A stretch of 64,000 nucleotides of DNA from CAZTCJ01 sp964612085. GTDB taxonomy: Bacteria; Pseudomonadota; Alphaproteobacteria; JAJFIK01. Position numbers and translations under genes: made by a program. The notes under the pieces are model-generated. The model was not told where the DNA came from. It saw nothing but the letters and a program-made list of their open reading frames with translations, and did not search any database. The DNA is taken from positions 1 to 64,000 of the forward strand of contig CAZTCJ010000008.1 in assembly GCA_964612085.1 (NCBI GenBank). Reading direction: 5' to 3'. Shown piece by piece: positions 53,545 to 62,290 of this stretch; the stretch's first letter is position 1, and each line of letters opens with the position of its first letter.

Positions 53545-55668
53545 TCAAGAGGGGGCGGAAAGGGGCGTTTGCGTGCTTTTGCGGGTGAGCCAGAAAAGGG
53601 CTGCAAAGCCCGCCAGACCGGCCATGGAGAGCCACAGAAACCCATGGGGCCAGAGCAGAATGAGGGCAAGCGTAATGGCCGCAAGGCGTCCCAGAACGCT
53701 CATGGGGCCTTCCAGATAGCCTTCCATCGCGGCGGTAGCGGCATAAAGGCCGAAACTCGTGAAGAGGGCGATCAGCGCGATCTCGCCCGCGCTGCCGCCG
53801 ATCAGCGGTGTGTAGGCGAACAGCAGCGGGATCACGTAAAGCCCTTTGGCGATGCGCCAGGCGGCGAATCCGGCGCCCATGGGCGGGGTCTTGGCGATGC
53901 CGGCGGCGGCAAAGGCGGCGAGGCACACGGGCGGCGTCACGTTCGAGTCCTGGCTGAGCCAGAAGACGATCATATGGGCCGAGAGCAGCGCGGCGGTGAC
54001 AAAGGCCGGGTCCAGACCATTGGTGTGGAGCTGACCGGCCAGTTCCGGCGGCACTTGGGTGAGCAGGGCGCGGGCCTCACCTAAGGTCATGGGCTCGGCA
54101 AGCGCGGTCATGGCGTCGGGCACGGCGATCATGATCAGCGCCCGTACGGTCTCGTTCGCCGTACCCTCGGCAAGCGAGCGGGCCAGTTCCGCATCGAGCA
54201 TGAGCCCGTGGATCGCGGGCGCGGAGAGGGCCGCGAGCACGATATAGGCGGCCGTCACCGGCAGGCCCATGCCGAGGATGAGGGACGCGAGCGCCACCAG
54301 CGCGATGGTGAGCATAAGACTGCCGCCCGCCCAGGTGTTGATCATCAGGCTGACCGTATTGCCGACCCCGGTGGCACCGATCACCATGACGATGAGGCCG
54401 ACGGCGATGAGCAGCATGGCGGTGGCCGTCATGGTGCGGGTGGCGTTCAGCACCGCTTCTATAACGGCCTTGACGCCCATGGGCGTCGGCGAGAGCCAGG
54501 AGGCGGCCACCACGGTCACGGTGGCGATGCCCGCTGCATAGGTCGGCGTGAATCCGGCGATCAGCAGGCCGATCAAAAGCCCGAGCGGGATCAGAAGCGG
54601 CCAGCCCCGGCGCAGTACGGAGCCTAGTTTCAGATCCGGGTCGGGCTCGGGCCGCAGGTCCAGGCGGCAGGCCTGGATGCGCACGTAAAAGGCCACCGAA
54701 AGGAAATAGAGGAGCGCGGGTATGGCCGCCGCCGCGATGATCGCGGTGTAGGAAAGCTGGGTGAAGCTTGCCATGATGAAGGCGCCAGCACCCATCACGG
54801 GCGGCATGAGCTGGCCGCCGGTGGAGGCCGCCGCCTCGATGCCCGCCGCCGAGCGGGGCGTCAGGCCGGAGCGTTTCATCAGCGGGATCGTCACCACGCC
54901 GGTGGAGACCGCGTTGGCCACCGCCGAGCCGGTGACCGAGCCCATGAGGCCTGAGGAGAACACCGCCACCAGGCCCGAGCCGCCCGCGAGCCGTCCCGCC
55001 GCGAGACGGGCCAGATCGATGATGAACTCTCCGGCTCCGGAGCGCACGAGAAAGGCCCCGAACAGAATGAACATGAAGACCACGGACCAGGAGATCCGCG
55101 CAATGGAGCCGAACATGCCTTCGGTGCTGAAATAGCCGCGATAGAGCAGGGTCTCCAGGCTCAGCCCCGGAAAGGCGAAGACGCCGTCGAGCCATTGGCC
55201 CCAGACCACCACATAGCTCAGGGCCAGGACGGTCAGAATGGGAATGAGCCAGCCGGTGGTGCGCCGGACGAATTCCAGCGCCAGCACAATGGCGAGGCTG
55301 GCGGCGATCCAGTCGGTGGCGGCGAAGCGCACGCCCCGGTCGTAAAGCGCCTGTTCGAAGGCAAAGAGATAAAGGGCCGTACCCAGGGCGGCGAGGCCCA
55401 ATACGATATCGAGGGCGAGCACGGCGCGTTTCGCCGCCGCTCCCCGGACCGTCGCGGCCGGGATGGTCAGGGCACAGATCAGGCCGAACAGGCCGAAATG
55501 AAGCGCCGAGACCCTCAGATCCGACAAAGTGCCCAGGGTGTTGAAATAAAGATGGGCCAGCGCCGTGGCGAGCGCCAGGGCGATGACGAGACGGCCGAGA
55601 AAGGGCGGCAGATCGCGCGGGCCCGTGCCTGTGCCCGCGTCTCCCCTGTCCTCGACCGCTTCAGACAT
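53545..55668 (-). CDS. TRAP transporter fused permease (DctQM), TAXI type
   Basis: A 707-residue inner-membrane protein in which the small 4-helix subunit (DctQ-like, about 25-180) is fused to the large 12-helix subunit (DctM-like, about 180-700). GSVTGSAVANAVSTGVVTIPLMKRSGL, AAASTGGQLMPPVMGAGAFIMA and VIGATGVGNTVSLMI match DctM motifs; LSQDSNVTPPVCLAAFAAA is a hallmark of fused TAXI permeases. It uses a sodium or proton gradient to import organic acids or amino acids delivered by the TAXI binding protein. It starts 15 nt after that gene's stop, so they form one operon. Confidence 0.94.
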   Translation of the reverse strand: MSEAVEDRGDAGTGTGPRDLPPFLGRLVIALALATALAHLYFNTLGTLSDLRVSALHFGLFGLICALTIPAATVRGAAAKRAVLALDIVLGLAALGTALYLFAFEQALYDRGVRFAATDWIAASLAIVLALEFVRRTTGWLIPILTVLALSYVVVWGQWLDGVFAFPGLSLETLLYRGYFSTEGMFGSIARISWSVVFMFILFGAFLVRSGAGEFIIDLARLAAGRLAGGSGLVAVFSSGLMGSVTGSAVANAVSTGVVTIPLMKRSGLTPRSAAGIEAAASTGGQLMPPVMGAGAFIMASFTQLSYTAIIAAAAIPALLYFLSVAFYVRIQACRLDLRPEPDPDLKLGSVLRRGWPLLIPLGLLIGLLIAGFTPTYAAGIATVTVVAASWLSPTPMGVKAVIEAVLNATRTMTATAMLLIAVGLIVMVIGATGVGNTVSLMINTWAGGSLMLTIALVALASLILGMGLPVTAAYIVLAALSAPAIHGLMLDAELARSLAEGTANETVRALIMIAVPDAMTALAEPMTLGEARALLTQVPPELAGQLHTNGLDPAFVTAALLSAHMIVFWLSQDSNVTPPVCLAAFAAAGIAKTPPMGAGFAAWRIAKGLYVIPLLFAYTPLIGGSAGEIALIALFTSFGLYAATAAMEGYLEGPMSVLGRLAAITLALILLWPHGFLWLSMAGLAGFAALFWLTRKSTQTPLSAPS

Positions 55669-55683
55669 GCCGGGTCCTGACCT

Positions 55684-56700
55684 TTAATCCGCTGTCAGCG
55701 TATCGGGCACGTCGAGGCCTTGTTCCCGGAAAAACCGCGCCGCACCCGGATGAAGCGGCAGGGAGAGGCCGTCAAGCGCGCGGGCCAGCGACATGTCCTT
55801 GGTGGCGCTGTGGATGCTGTTGAGCAGCGGCAGATTGCCGTAAAGGGTGGCGGTGATCCGGTAGACCGCGTCCTCGTCCACATCGGCGCGCACCGCCAGA
55901 ATGTTCGGATGGGCGATGGTGGCCACGTCCTGGTCCTGATTGGGATAAGTGCCCGCCGGAATCACCGACCGGGTCCATAGCGGGAAGCCTTTGTTGACGG
56001 CGGCGAGCTGGTCGTCGGTAAAACTCAGCAGGCGTAGATTTTTGCCTGCGGTGGCGAAGGCGCGGGTGACGGCGCTGACGGGCGTGCCGGCCGGCGTGCT
56101 GATGCCCTCGACCGTGCCGTTGGCAAGCGAGTCCGCGCTCGGCCCGTATCCCTGATAGACCAGGGTGAGGCTGTCCGGATCGATGCCGAGTTGGTTCAGC
56201 ACATAGCGGTTGGAGCCTTCCGCGCCGGAATTGCGCGCGCCGATAGAGAATTTCCGCCTCCGGAGATTCGCCATATCGGCCACGGTGCCGGTCTTGGCGT
56301 GGCGGGCGTGGATGACGAAATGCTCCACATTGTCCCACAGCATGGTGATGGAGCGCAGATCGTTCTGCGGTCCTTCCGCTTTCAGCGGGCCGTCGCCCTT
56401 ATGCGCCCAGGCGCCCCACAGCCCTTGCAGGATCGCGAACTGGGCTTCGTTCTGGCGCAGCAGACGGATGTTTTCCGCCGAGCCCGCTGAACTGATGGCC
56501 GAGAGAGAAATGCCGGTCTCGGGCGCCAGCCGGGTCTTGGTGACGGTGGCGAGCGCGATGCCCACGGGATAGAAGGTGCCGCCGGTGGTCGCGGTGGTCA
56601 GGATATAGGTGCGCTCTTCCTGGGCCATCGCGGCGGCGGACCACAAGCCTGCTAAAGCGATGACACTCGCCGCCAGAACGGCCTTGATCCGCTTACCCAT
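55684..56700 (-). CDS. TAXI-family TRAP transporter solute-binding protein
   Basis: A 338-residue periplasmic binding protein. Signal peptide (AVLAASVIALAGLWSAAAMA), then YILTTATTGGTFYPVGIALA, which opens the TAXI fold. FSIGARNSGAEGSNRYVLNQLGID and LSLPLHPGAARFFREQGL near the end are family-typical. It delivers a ligand (often glutamate/glutamine-like or other carboxylates) to the fused permease that follows 15 nt later. A GGAGGTGAG ribosome site precedes the ATG at 56700. Confidence 0.93.
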   Translation of the reverse strand: MGKRIKAVLAASVIALAGLWSAAAMAQEERTYILTTATTGGTFYPVGIALATVTKTRLAPETGISLSAISSAGSAENIRLLRQNEAQFAILQGLWGAWAHKGDGPLKAEGPQNDLRSITMLWDNVEHFVIHARHAKTGTVADMANLRRRKFSIGARNSGAEGSNRYVLNQLGIDPDSLTLVYQGYGPSADSLANGTVEGISTPAGTPVSAVTRAFATAGKNLRLLSFTDDQLAAVNKGFPLWTRSVIPAGTYPNQDQDVATIAHPNILAVRADVDEDAVYRITATLYGNLPLLNSIHSATKDMSLARALDGLSLPLHPGAARFFREQGLDVPDTLTAD

Positions 56701-56777
56701 CCGTCTCACCTCCCGCATCCGACTCGCTTTCGGTCCGTTCAGTATCGCATATGGTAAGTCGTGTGCGCGTTCAGGGC

Positions 56778-56815
56778 AAAAAAGAAGGCCCATCCGGATT
56801 CCGGACAGGCCTTCT
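56778..56815 (-). terminator. Rho-independent terminator of the YbjN-domain gene
   Basis: Stem AGAAGGCC / GGCCTTCT (56783-56790 and 56808-56815) with an inner TCCGG/CCGGA pair. Read on the minus strand it ends in TTTTTT (56778-56783). Confidence 0.88.
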
Positions 56816-56844
56816 CTTGTCTGTGGCGTATCAGCCCGGACGGC

Positions 56845-57495
56845 TTATTTCAGCAGGTCCTTGGGCGCTTCCTTCTGGATGATTGGCAGGTCGCCCGCAC
56901 CCTCTTCCTTGAGCGCCATGGCGCCAAACGTGTCGTTGAAAATGTCGCTCCAGGTTTCCGTGTCCTGCAGTTGCGCCGAGGTGGTGGCGCCATTGGCCAT
57001 GCCGCTCAGGGCGTCCTTGAAGGCGTTCATTTCCGTCAGGAACACGCCCACCAGGAATTCGAAGGACTGGGACCCGACACCGCCGACCGCATTGACGTTC
57101 AGCACGAAGCCCGTGTCGCCGTCCGTGTCCTTGAACGCCTTGGTCCAGGTCCGCACACGGAAAATGTCGTTCCAGATGTGATAGATCTCCGGATCGAGCG
57201 GGCCGCTGGTCTTGAAGAAGGTGTAAAGCGTGACCGTGCTGCAGGTGTCCTGCTGGTTGCAGTCGTAAAAGATCACCGCCATGCCCTGATCGTGCACCAG
57301 CTCGCCCGGGCGCACGATGAGCAGGGGATCGCCGTTGCGGTCGCGCTGCTGCTCGAAGCTCAGATTGTAGCGCTCCAGCGCCGCGCCGACCGAGGCCGGG
57401 CTGAACCGTTCGACAAGCTGACCGGTCTCGGCCTGAGCCATGGTGGCCGCGAGGCTCAGCATGCCCGCCGCCAGGAGTGTAACGATCTTTCGCAT
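56845..57495 (-). CDS. Secreted YbjN-domain protein
   Basis: A 216-residue protein with a signal peptide (IVTLLAAGMLSLAATMAQA) and a YbjN-type domain (about 22-160). FSPASVGAALERYNLSFEQQ, then GMAVIFYDCNQQDTCSTVTLYTFFK with a likely disulfide between the two Cys, and IYHIWNDIFRVRTWTKAFKDTDGDTGFVLNVNA are the usual pattern. The role of YbjN proteins is unclear; several are type III chaperone-like folds. The last 55 residues are Asp/Glu and Lys rich. AAGGGA precedes the ATG. The frame is open to 57657, but the upstream part overlaps the carboxylase gene. Confidence 0.75.
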   Translation of the reverse strand: MRKIVTLLAAGMLSLAATMAQAETGQLVERFSPASVGAALERYNLSFEQQRDRNGDPLLIVRPGELVHDQGMAVIFYDCNQQDTCSTVTLYTFFKTSGPLDPEIYHIWNDIFRVRTWTKAFKDTDGDTGFVLNVNAVGGVGSQSFEFLVGVFLTEMNAFKDALSGMANGATTSAQLQDTETWSDIFNDTFGAMALKEEGAGDLPIIQKEAPKDLLK

Positions 57496-57596
57496 ATTCG
57501 TTCCCTTTCGCTCCCCCGCGCAAAGACCTTGCGCCATTGAACAGAGTGTCATCATAACCGTGCCTCCTGACCCTAGTACAGGGATTTCAAGGTCTT

Positions 57597-59153
57597 TCAG
57601 GGCCTCGGTCCGACACCGTAAGGGCCGGGCGCCGGGCCTTGGGCGCCTTCGGTCCACTCAAGCCACTGGCACAGCATGGGCCGGGTCTCGCGCGGGTCGA
57701 TCACCTCGTGGATGGAGAAGCTTTCGGCGCGGGGAAAGGGCGATTGGCCCGCCGCCAGCATGGCTTCCAGCTCCGCCCGCTTGGCCTCGGGATCGGCGGC
57801 GGCCTGGATCTCCCTGTTAAAGGCCACCGCGACGCCGCCTTCCACGGGCAGCGCGCCCATCTCGGCGGACGGCCAGGCGAGGGTATAGGCGTCAGGGCCG
57901 AAATGGGCGGCGGCCGCAACCCCGAAGGTCTTGCGGATGATGACGCTCGCCCAGGGAATGCGCGACTGCACCGCCGCCATGACCGCCGCCGTGCCGTGGC
58001 GGATGGTGGCGTTCTTTTCCGCGTCCGGCCCGATCATGAAGCCCGGCTCGTCGATCAGGCTGACCATGGGCAGATGGAACTGATTGCACAGATCGATGAA
58101 GCGCCGGGTTTTCTGCGCGCCGTCCGCCGTCATGGCGCCCGCATAGTGGCGGCAGTCATTGGCGAGAATGCCGACAGGCCGGCCATTGAGGCGCGCAAGG
58201 GCGGTCATCTGCCCCCGGCCGTAAAGCCGTCCCATCTCGAACAAAGAGCCGTCATCGACGATGGCGCGCGTCAGCTTGCGGATATCATAGGCTTTGCGGC
58301 GATCGCGCGGCACGAGATCGATCAGCGTGTCGTCGCAGCGGTCGGCGGGATCGCTGCACGGGATGACCGGCGGGCGCTCCCAGACATTGCGCGGCATATA
58401 GCTCATGAAGGCGCGGATCTGATCGAGCGCGTCCCGCTCGTCCGTTGCCAGAGTATCGACGACGCCGCTGCGCCCGTGAATATCCGCGCCGCCCAGCTCC
58501 TCCTTGCTCGGACGATGGCCGAGCGCGCGCTCGACAATGGCCGGTCCTGCGACCATGACGCTCGCTACATCCTTCGCCATGACGGAAAAATGAGAGGCGG
58601 CGAGGCGGGCCGCCGGAAAACCCGCCACGGGCCCGAGCGCGGCGGAGGCCACCGGCACTTCGCAATAGGCCCGCGCGATGGACTGAAAACGGGGCGGGGT
58701 GAAGACCGGTTCGCCCACGGTGCGCGGCCGTCCGCTCCCCGAGCCGCTGACCGAGCCGCCGCCGCCTTCCAACAGGCGCACCAGCGGCAGGCGCATCTGA
58801 AGTGCCAGATGTTCCGCATAGACGCTTTTGCGCAGGCCCGCCGCATTGGGTGAGCCGCCTTTCAGGGTAAAATCCTCGCCGCCGATCACGGCGGACCGCC
58901 CGCCGAGCTTGCCGATGCCGAGAATGTAATTCGCAGGCGTGAAGCCGGTTACCTGACCGTTTTCGTCATATTCGGGCGAGCCGGCCGTTTGTCCGTATTC
59001 GGCAAAGCTCTCCTCATCGGTCAGATGGGCGATGCGTTCGCGTAAAGTGAGCCGCCCCTTGGCGTGGTGCTGGGCGATGGCGTCCGGCCCGCCTTGGGCC
59101 TTGGCCGCCGCGCGCCGTCTCTTGATGTCTTCAGCTTCCCGTTCCCAGCTCAT
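57597..59153 (-). CDS. Acyl-CoA carboxylase carboxyltransferase (beta) subunit
   Basis: A 518-residue crotonase-fold carboxyltransferase that moves CO2 from biotin to an acyl-CoA. GRLTLRERIAHLTDEESFAEYG, LLEGGGGSVSGSGSG, NPANYILGIG-like and WASVIIRKTFGVAAAAHFGPDAY (near 450) match propionyl-/methylcrotonyl-/geranyl-CoA carboxylase beta chains. The usual biotin carboxylase/BCCP alpha subunit and any partner CoA genes are absent here, so the acyl-CoA substrate is open. GGAGACGAC precedes the ATG at 59153; an upstream open frame to 59225 is unlikely. Confidence 0.9.
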   Translation of the reverse strand: MSWEREAEDIKRRRAAAKAQGGPDAIAQHHAKGRLTLRERIAHLTDEESFAEYGQTAGSPEYDENGQVTGFTPANYILGIGKLGGRSAVIGGEDFTLKGGSPNAAGLRKSVYAEHLALQMRLPLVRLLEGGGGSVSGSGSGRPRTVGEPVFTPPRFQSIARAYCEVPVASAALGPVAGFPAARLAASHFSVMAKDVASVMVAGPAIVERALGHRPSKEELGGADIHGRSGVVDTLATDERDALDQIRAFMSYMPRNVWERPPVIPCSDPADRCDDTLIDLVPRDRRKAYDIRKLTRAIVDDGSLFEMGRLYGRGQMTALARLNGRPVGILANDCRHYAGAMTADGAQKTRRFIDLCNQFHLPMVSLIDEPGFMIGPDAEKNATIRHGTAAVMAAVQSRIPWASVIIRKTFGVAAAAHFGPDAYTLAWPSAEMGALPVEGGVAVAFNREIQAAADPEAKRAELEAMLAAGQSPFPRAESFSIHEVIDPRETRPMLCQWLEWTEGAQGPAPGPYGVGPRP

Positions 59154-59333
59154 GTCGTCTCCATTCGAAACCGGTCTTGGCACCCAGTCTAGGCGAGCGC
59201 GCGCCCTTTGGCATCCTTGCCCCAAGTCCGGCTATCCCAGAGTTGTCTGGAGGCCGGGCTCATGCTGTTATGGGCGTGACTCGAAGGCGCTGCCGGAAGG
59301 CGGCAGTTTGGGAGGAAACGGGGACTCCGCATC

Positions 59334-59654
59334 ATGACCTCTGCACGGCTGGAGGCTGTCACCCAAATCCTGCGCGACCGCCTGGCAGGCGTCACGGCTT
59401 TGGCCGCGCGCTTCACGCTGGCGTTTCCGGGCGAAGGCGTCATCAGTATCGATGGGCATGCCACGCCGCCGATTATATCCAACCAGGATGTGCAAGCGGA
59501 CTGCACACTGACAATGGCCCTTGAGACGTTCGAACGCATTCTCGCGGGCGAGATGGACGAGACCACAGCGTTTCTGCAAGGCGAGATGAAAATCACAGGG
59601 GATGTGTCCGCCGCGACCCGTTTGAATGACGCGTTGCGCGTGGGCTGGTCCTGA
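59334..59654 (+). CDS. SCP2 sterol-carrier-domain protein
   Basis: A 106-residue single SCP2 domain (VTALAARFTLAFPGEGVISIDG, DCTLTMALETFERILAGEMDETTAFLQGEMKITGDVSAA). It binds hydrophobic ligands such as fatty acyl-CoA or lipids. It is divergent from the acyl-CoA carboxylase and 38 nt upstream of a lysophospholipase-like gene. Length is normal for a stand-alone bacterial SCP2 protein. Confidence 0.88.
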   Translation: MTSARLEAVTQILRDRLAGVTALAARFTLAFPGEGVISIDGHATPPIISNQDVQADCTLTMALETFERILAGEMDETTAFLQGEMKITGDVSAATRLNDALRVGWS

Positions 59655-59691
59655 TCCCCATGACGAGACGTTTCCGCGAAAGGAGCTGAGT

Positions 59692-60672
59692 GTGGGCAGG
59701 CCGATCCTCGTTTCCCTGACCGATTGCGCCGTGCCGCCCGGCGGTACCGCGCGTATTCTGTGCGCGCCCGACAATGTGGAGATCCGGACCGCGCGCTGGC
59801 CCGCGCCGGACGGGCAGGCGGCCAAGGGCACTGTTGTCGTGTTCAACGGGCGCACGGAATTCGTCGAGAAATATTACGAAACCATCCGTGACCTGCAGGC
59901 GCGGGGTTATGCGGTCGTTACCCTCGACTGGCGCGGGCAGGGCCTGTCAGGCCGTATGCTGACCAACCGGCATAAGGGGTTTGTCGGCAGCTTCGACGAT
60001 TTCGTGGCCGACGCCAAGCTGGTGCTCGACACGCTCGATGAGACGAACGCGCCCCATCCGCGTATTCTGCTGGCCCATTCCATGGGCGGCAATATCGCCT
60101 TGCGCGTGCTGCAAGAGGATCCGGAGCGGTTCGAGCGGGCCGTTCTGTGCGCGCCCATGACCGGGATCCATGCGGATTTTCCGCCTATCGGCGTGGTGAA
60201 GTTTCTGTCCATGTGCGCCGATGCTCTGGGTCTTGGGCCGGCTTATGCGCCGGGGCAGGGCAATGCGGATCCCGATGCCGAACCCTTTGAGCAGAATGCG
60301 GTGACGACGGACCGGGCGCGCTATGAACAGGCCGTTGCCTTCGTGCGCTCGGAACCGGATCTGGCCTTGGGCGGGGTGACCTGGCACTGGCTCAGGGAAG
60401 CCTTCGCCAGCATTCGCCTTGTGACCGATCCGGAGCGGGTGCGCAGCCTGCGCCGTCCCCTGCTGATTTGTAGCGCGGGCGATGAGAAATTCGTCGATCC
60501 GGCGAGTCATAAACGGCTGGCCGCCATGAGCCCGCTCATTTCCCTTGTCCAGTTCCCGGACGCCCGCCACGAGATCCTCCAGGAATGCGACACGATCCGT
60601 GACCGGTTCTGGGACGCGTTCGATGCGTTCACGGACGGTGCGGACGAGAGCGAGAAATACCGTTTACCTTAA
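59692..60672 (+). CDS. Lysophospholipase/monoacylglycerol-lipase-type alpha/beta hydrolase
   Basis: A 326-residue hydrolase with VVVFNGRTEFVEKYYETI and TLDWRGQGLSGRML (N-terminal lysophospholipase pattern), the nucleophile elbow LAHSMGGNIALR (Ser near 130), an Asp in LLICSAGDEKFVDPASH and the catalytic His in PDARHEILQE. It probably cleaves monoacylglycerol or lysophospholipid. GTG at 59692 has AAAGGAG seven bases upstream. It follows the SCP2 gene by 37 nt, so they may form a lipid-handling pair. Confidence 0.87.
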   Translation: MGRPILVSLTDCAVPPGGTARILCAPDNVEIRTARWPAPDGQAAKGTVVVFNGRTEFVEKYYETIRDLQARGYAVVTLDWRGQGLSGRMLTNRHKGFVGSFDDFVADAKLVLDTLDETNAPHPRILLAHSMGGNIALRVLQEDPERFERAVLCAPMTGIHADFPPIGVVKFLSMCADALGLGPAYAPGQGNADPDAEPFEQNAVTTDRARYEQAVAFVRSEPDLALGGVTWHWLREAFASIRLVTDPERVRSLRRPLLICSAGDEKFVDPASHKRLAAMSPLISLVQFPDARHEILQECDTIRDRFWDAFDAFTDGADESEKYRLP

Positions 60673-60684
60673 TGCGCAGGCGGA

Positions 60685-61503
60685 TTATCCGTTAAGGACG
60701 GCCATGGCGGCTTTATGCAGTTCCGGCGTGGCGGCGGCGAGGATCTGGCCGCCGTCCTGGGCGGACGCGCCCTGCCAGTCGGTCACGAGCCCGCCGGCCC
60801 CTTCCACCACCGGGATCAGCGCCTGGATGTCGAAGGGCTTCATGCTGGCTTCCACCACCAGATCCACATGGCCCATGGCGAGCAGACAGTAGGCATAACA
60901 GTCGAGTCCGTAGCGGGAGAGCCGCACTTGGCCCTCAAGGGTATCGAAAGCGTTGCGTTCCGTGCCTGTTTTGAACATGCGCGGGTCGGTGGCCGCCAGC
61001 AGCGCGTTGTCGAGCGTAGTGGTGGCGCTGGCGCGCAAGGGGGTAAGCGCGCCGGTGCCGATGGCGAAGGCCGCGCCCTGAACGCCCAGAAACCGTTCGC
61101 CGGTGAAGCCTTGGTCCATAACGCCCAGAACGGGCTTTGTGCCATCGTTAACGGCGATCAGCGTGCCCCAGGTCGGCGCGCCCGCGATGAAGGCGCGGGT
61201 GCCGTCCACCGGATCGATCACCCAGGTGATGGGGCTCGTGCCCGGCTCATGGCCGTATTCCTCGCCCAATATGCCATGATCGGGAAAAGTATCCTTAATA
61301 TGGGTACGGATGGCCCGTTCCGCCGCTTGATCCGCTTCCGTGACCGGATCGTAGCCACCGTCCGCCGCCTTGTTCTGGGCGGTTTTCAGGGTACGGAAAT
61401 GGGGCATGATGGCGGCGCGCGCCTTGTCCGCGCAGGCGAGCAGCACGGATGTCAGAACAGGCCAATCACGGGGGCCGATCGGATCTGAGTTTGGGGACGG
61501 CAC
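60685..61503 (-). CDS. Inositol-monophosphatase-family phosphatase, HisN-like (histidinol-phosphatase)
   Basis: A 272-residue Mg-dependent phosphatase. DPVTEADQAAERAIRTHI, DHGILGEEYG, WVIDPVDGTRAFIAGAPTWGTLIA (with FIAGAPTWG as in HisN-type histidinol-phosphatases) and MKPFDIQALIPVVEGAGG are family motifs. In alphaproteobacteria this type often supplies the histidinol-phosphate phosphatase of histidine synthesis, but inositol or other sugar phosphates remain possible. GTG at 61503 with GGAG upstream is chosen; the open frame to 61710 overlaps the XRE gene and carries no conserved sequence. Confidence 0.85.
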   Translation of the reverse strand: MPSPNSDPIGPRDWPVLTSVLLACADKARAAIMPHFRTLKTAQNKAADGGYDPVTEADQAAERAIRTHIKDTFPDHGILGEEYGHEPGTSPITWVIDPVDGTRAFIAGAPTWGTLIAVNDGTKPVLGVMDQGFTGERFLGVQGAAFAIGTGALTPLRASATTTLDNALLAATDPRMFKTGTERNAFDTLEGQVRLSRYGLDCYAYCLLAMGHVDLVVEASMKPFDIQALIPVVEGAGGLVTDWQGASAQDGGQILAAATPELHKAAMAVLNG

Positions 61504-61627
61504 GGGCAGGCTCCATCTTTGGCGGTCAATGCGCGCGAAGATGGCACAAGCCAAGCAAGGGGAAAAGGCGGCATGGCGTGCCTCCGAAATGAGGACGCCT
61601 TGCCGCGGATGTCTTATGACGCGGGGA

Positions 61628-62026
61628 TCAGGCCGCGTCAGCGTCCGCTTTTTGCGAATGATTGAGCGCTTTGGCCAGGTCGAGCAGGCGGCGGCGCGGA
61701 CCTTCTTCAAGCCCGTAATAGGCCCGGATCAGATCCATGGTTTCCTTGTCCGCCAGAACGCCCGGATCGATTTGTTCGCCGTTCGCGCCATTGGCGGTTC
61801 CGGCAGCGCTCTCAAGACCGTCGAAGAAAAAGGAGACGGGCACTTCAAGAGCGTTCGACAGATCGAACAGGCGGCTTGCGCTGATGCGATTGGCGCCGCT
61901 TTCGTATTTTTGGATCTGTTGGAATTTAATTCCAACAGCGCTTGCCAGCTGTTGCTGGGTCATGCCCACCAACCAACGGCGATGACGCAGACGTTGGCCG
62001 ACATGCAGATCGACAGGATGCTTCAT
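61628..62026 (-). CDS. XRE-family helix-turn-helix regulator (PraR-like)
   Basis: A 132-residue DNA-binding protein. The HTH is HVGQRLRHRRWLVGMTQQQLASAVGIKFQQIQKYESGANRISASRLFDLSNALEVP (residues 8-65). The C-terminal half is acidic and helical (residues 85-125). This layout matches the alphaproteobacterial PraR/PhrR group, which controls biofilm and symbiosis or acid response. It may act as an autorepressor. It lies 264 bp downstream of typA on the same strand. Confidence 0.87.
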   Translation of the reverse strand: MKHPVDLHVGQRLRHRRWLVGMTQQQLASAVGIKFQQIQKYESGANRISASRLFDLSNALEVPVSFFFDGLESAAGTANGANGEQIDPGVLADKETMDLIRAYYGLEEGPRRRLLDLAKALNHSQKADADAA

Positions 62027-62290
62027 GGTAAGGGGACTCCATTACTCGTTTGTCTACAGAGTTTCTCCAAAGCTACGCTTGACCTCAGACATTGCCCCTC
62101 CCGTCCAACGACTGAGTGAGTGCAGCTCTCCCGCTTAAAAGACCGGCATACCGGGACCCAAATCATGCCCCGTCAAGCGAACCGGCGCCTTACAGGCGAG
62201 CCGCACAGAATAGCACGTGCAACCCGCGTGCCGCGCGAAAATTACGGTTAAGCTCGCGCTTACCGCTTCACATTAATGTCAGATTAAGTG

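Noticed and set aside
61504..61710. N-terminal extension of the HisN-like phosphatase
   Set aside because: It would overlap the XRE gene, and the extension lacks conserved residues; GTG at 61503 has a ribosome site.
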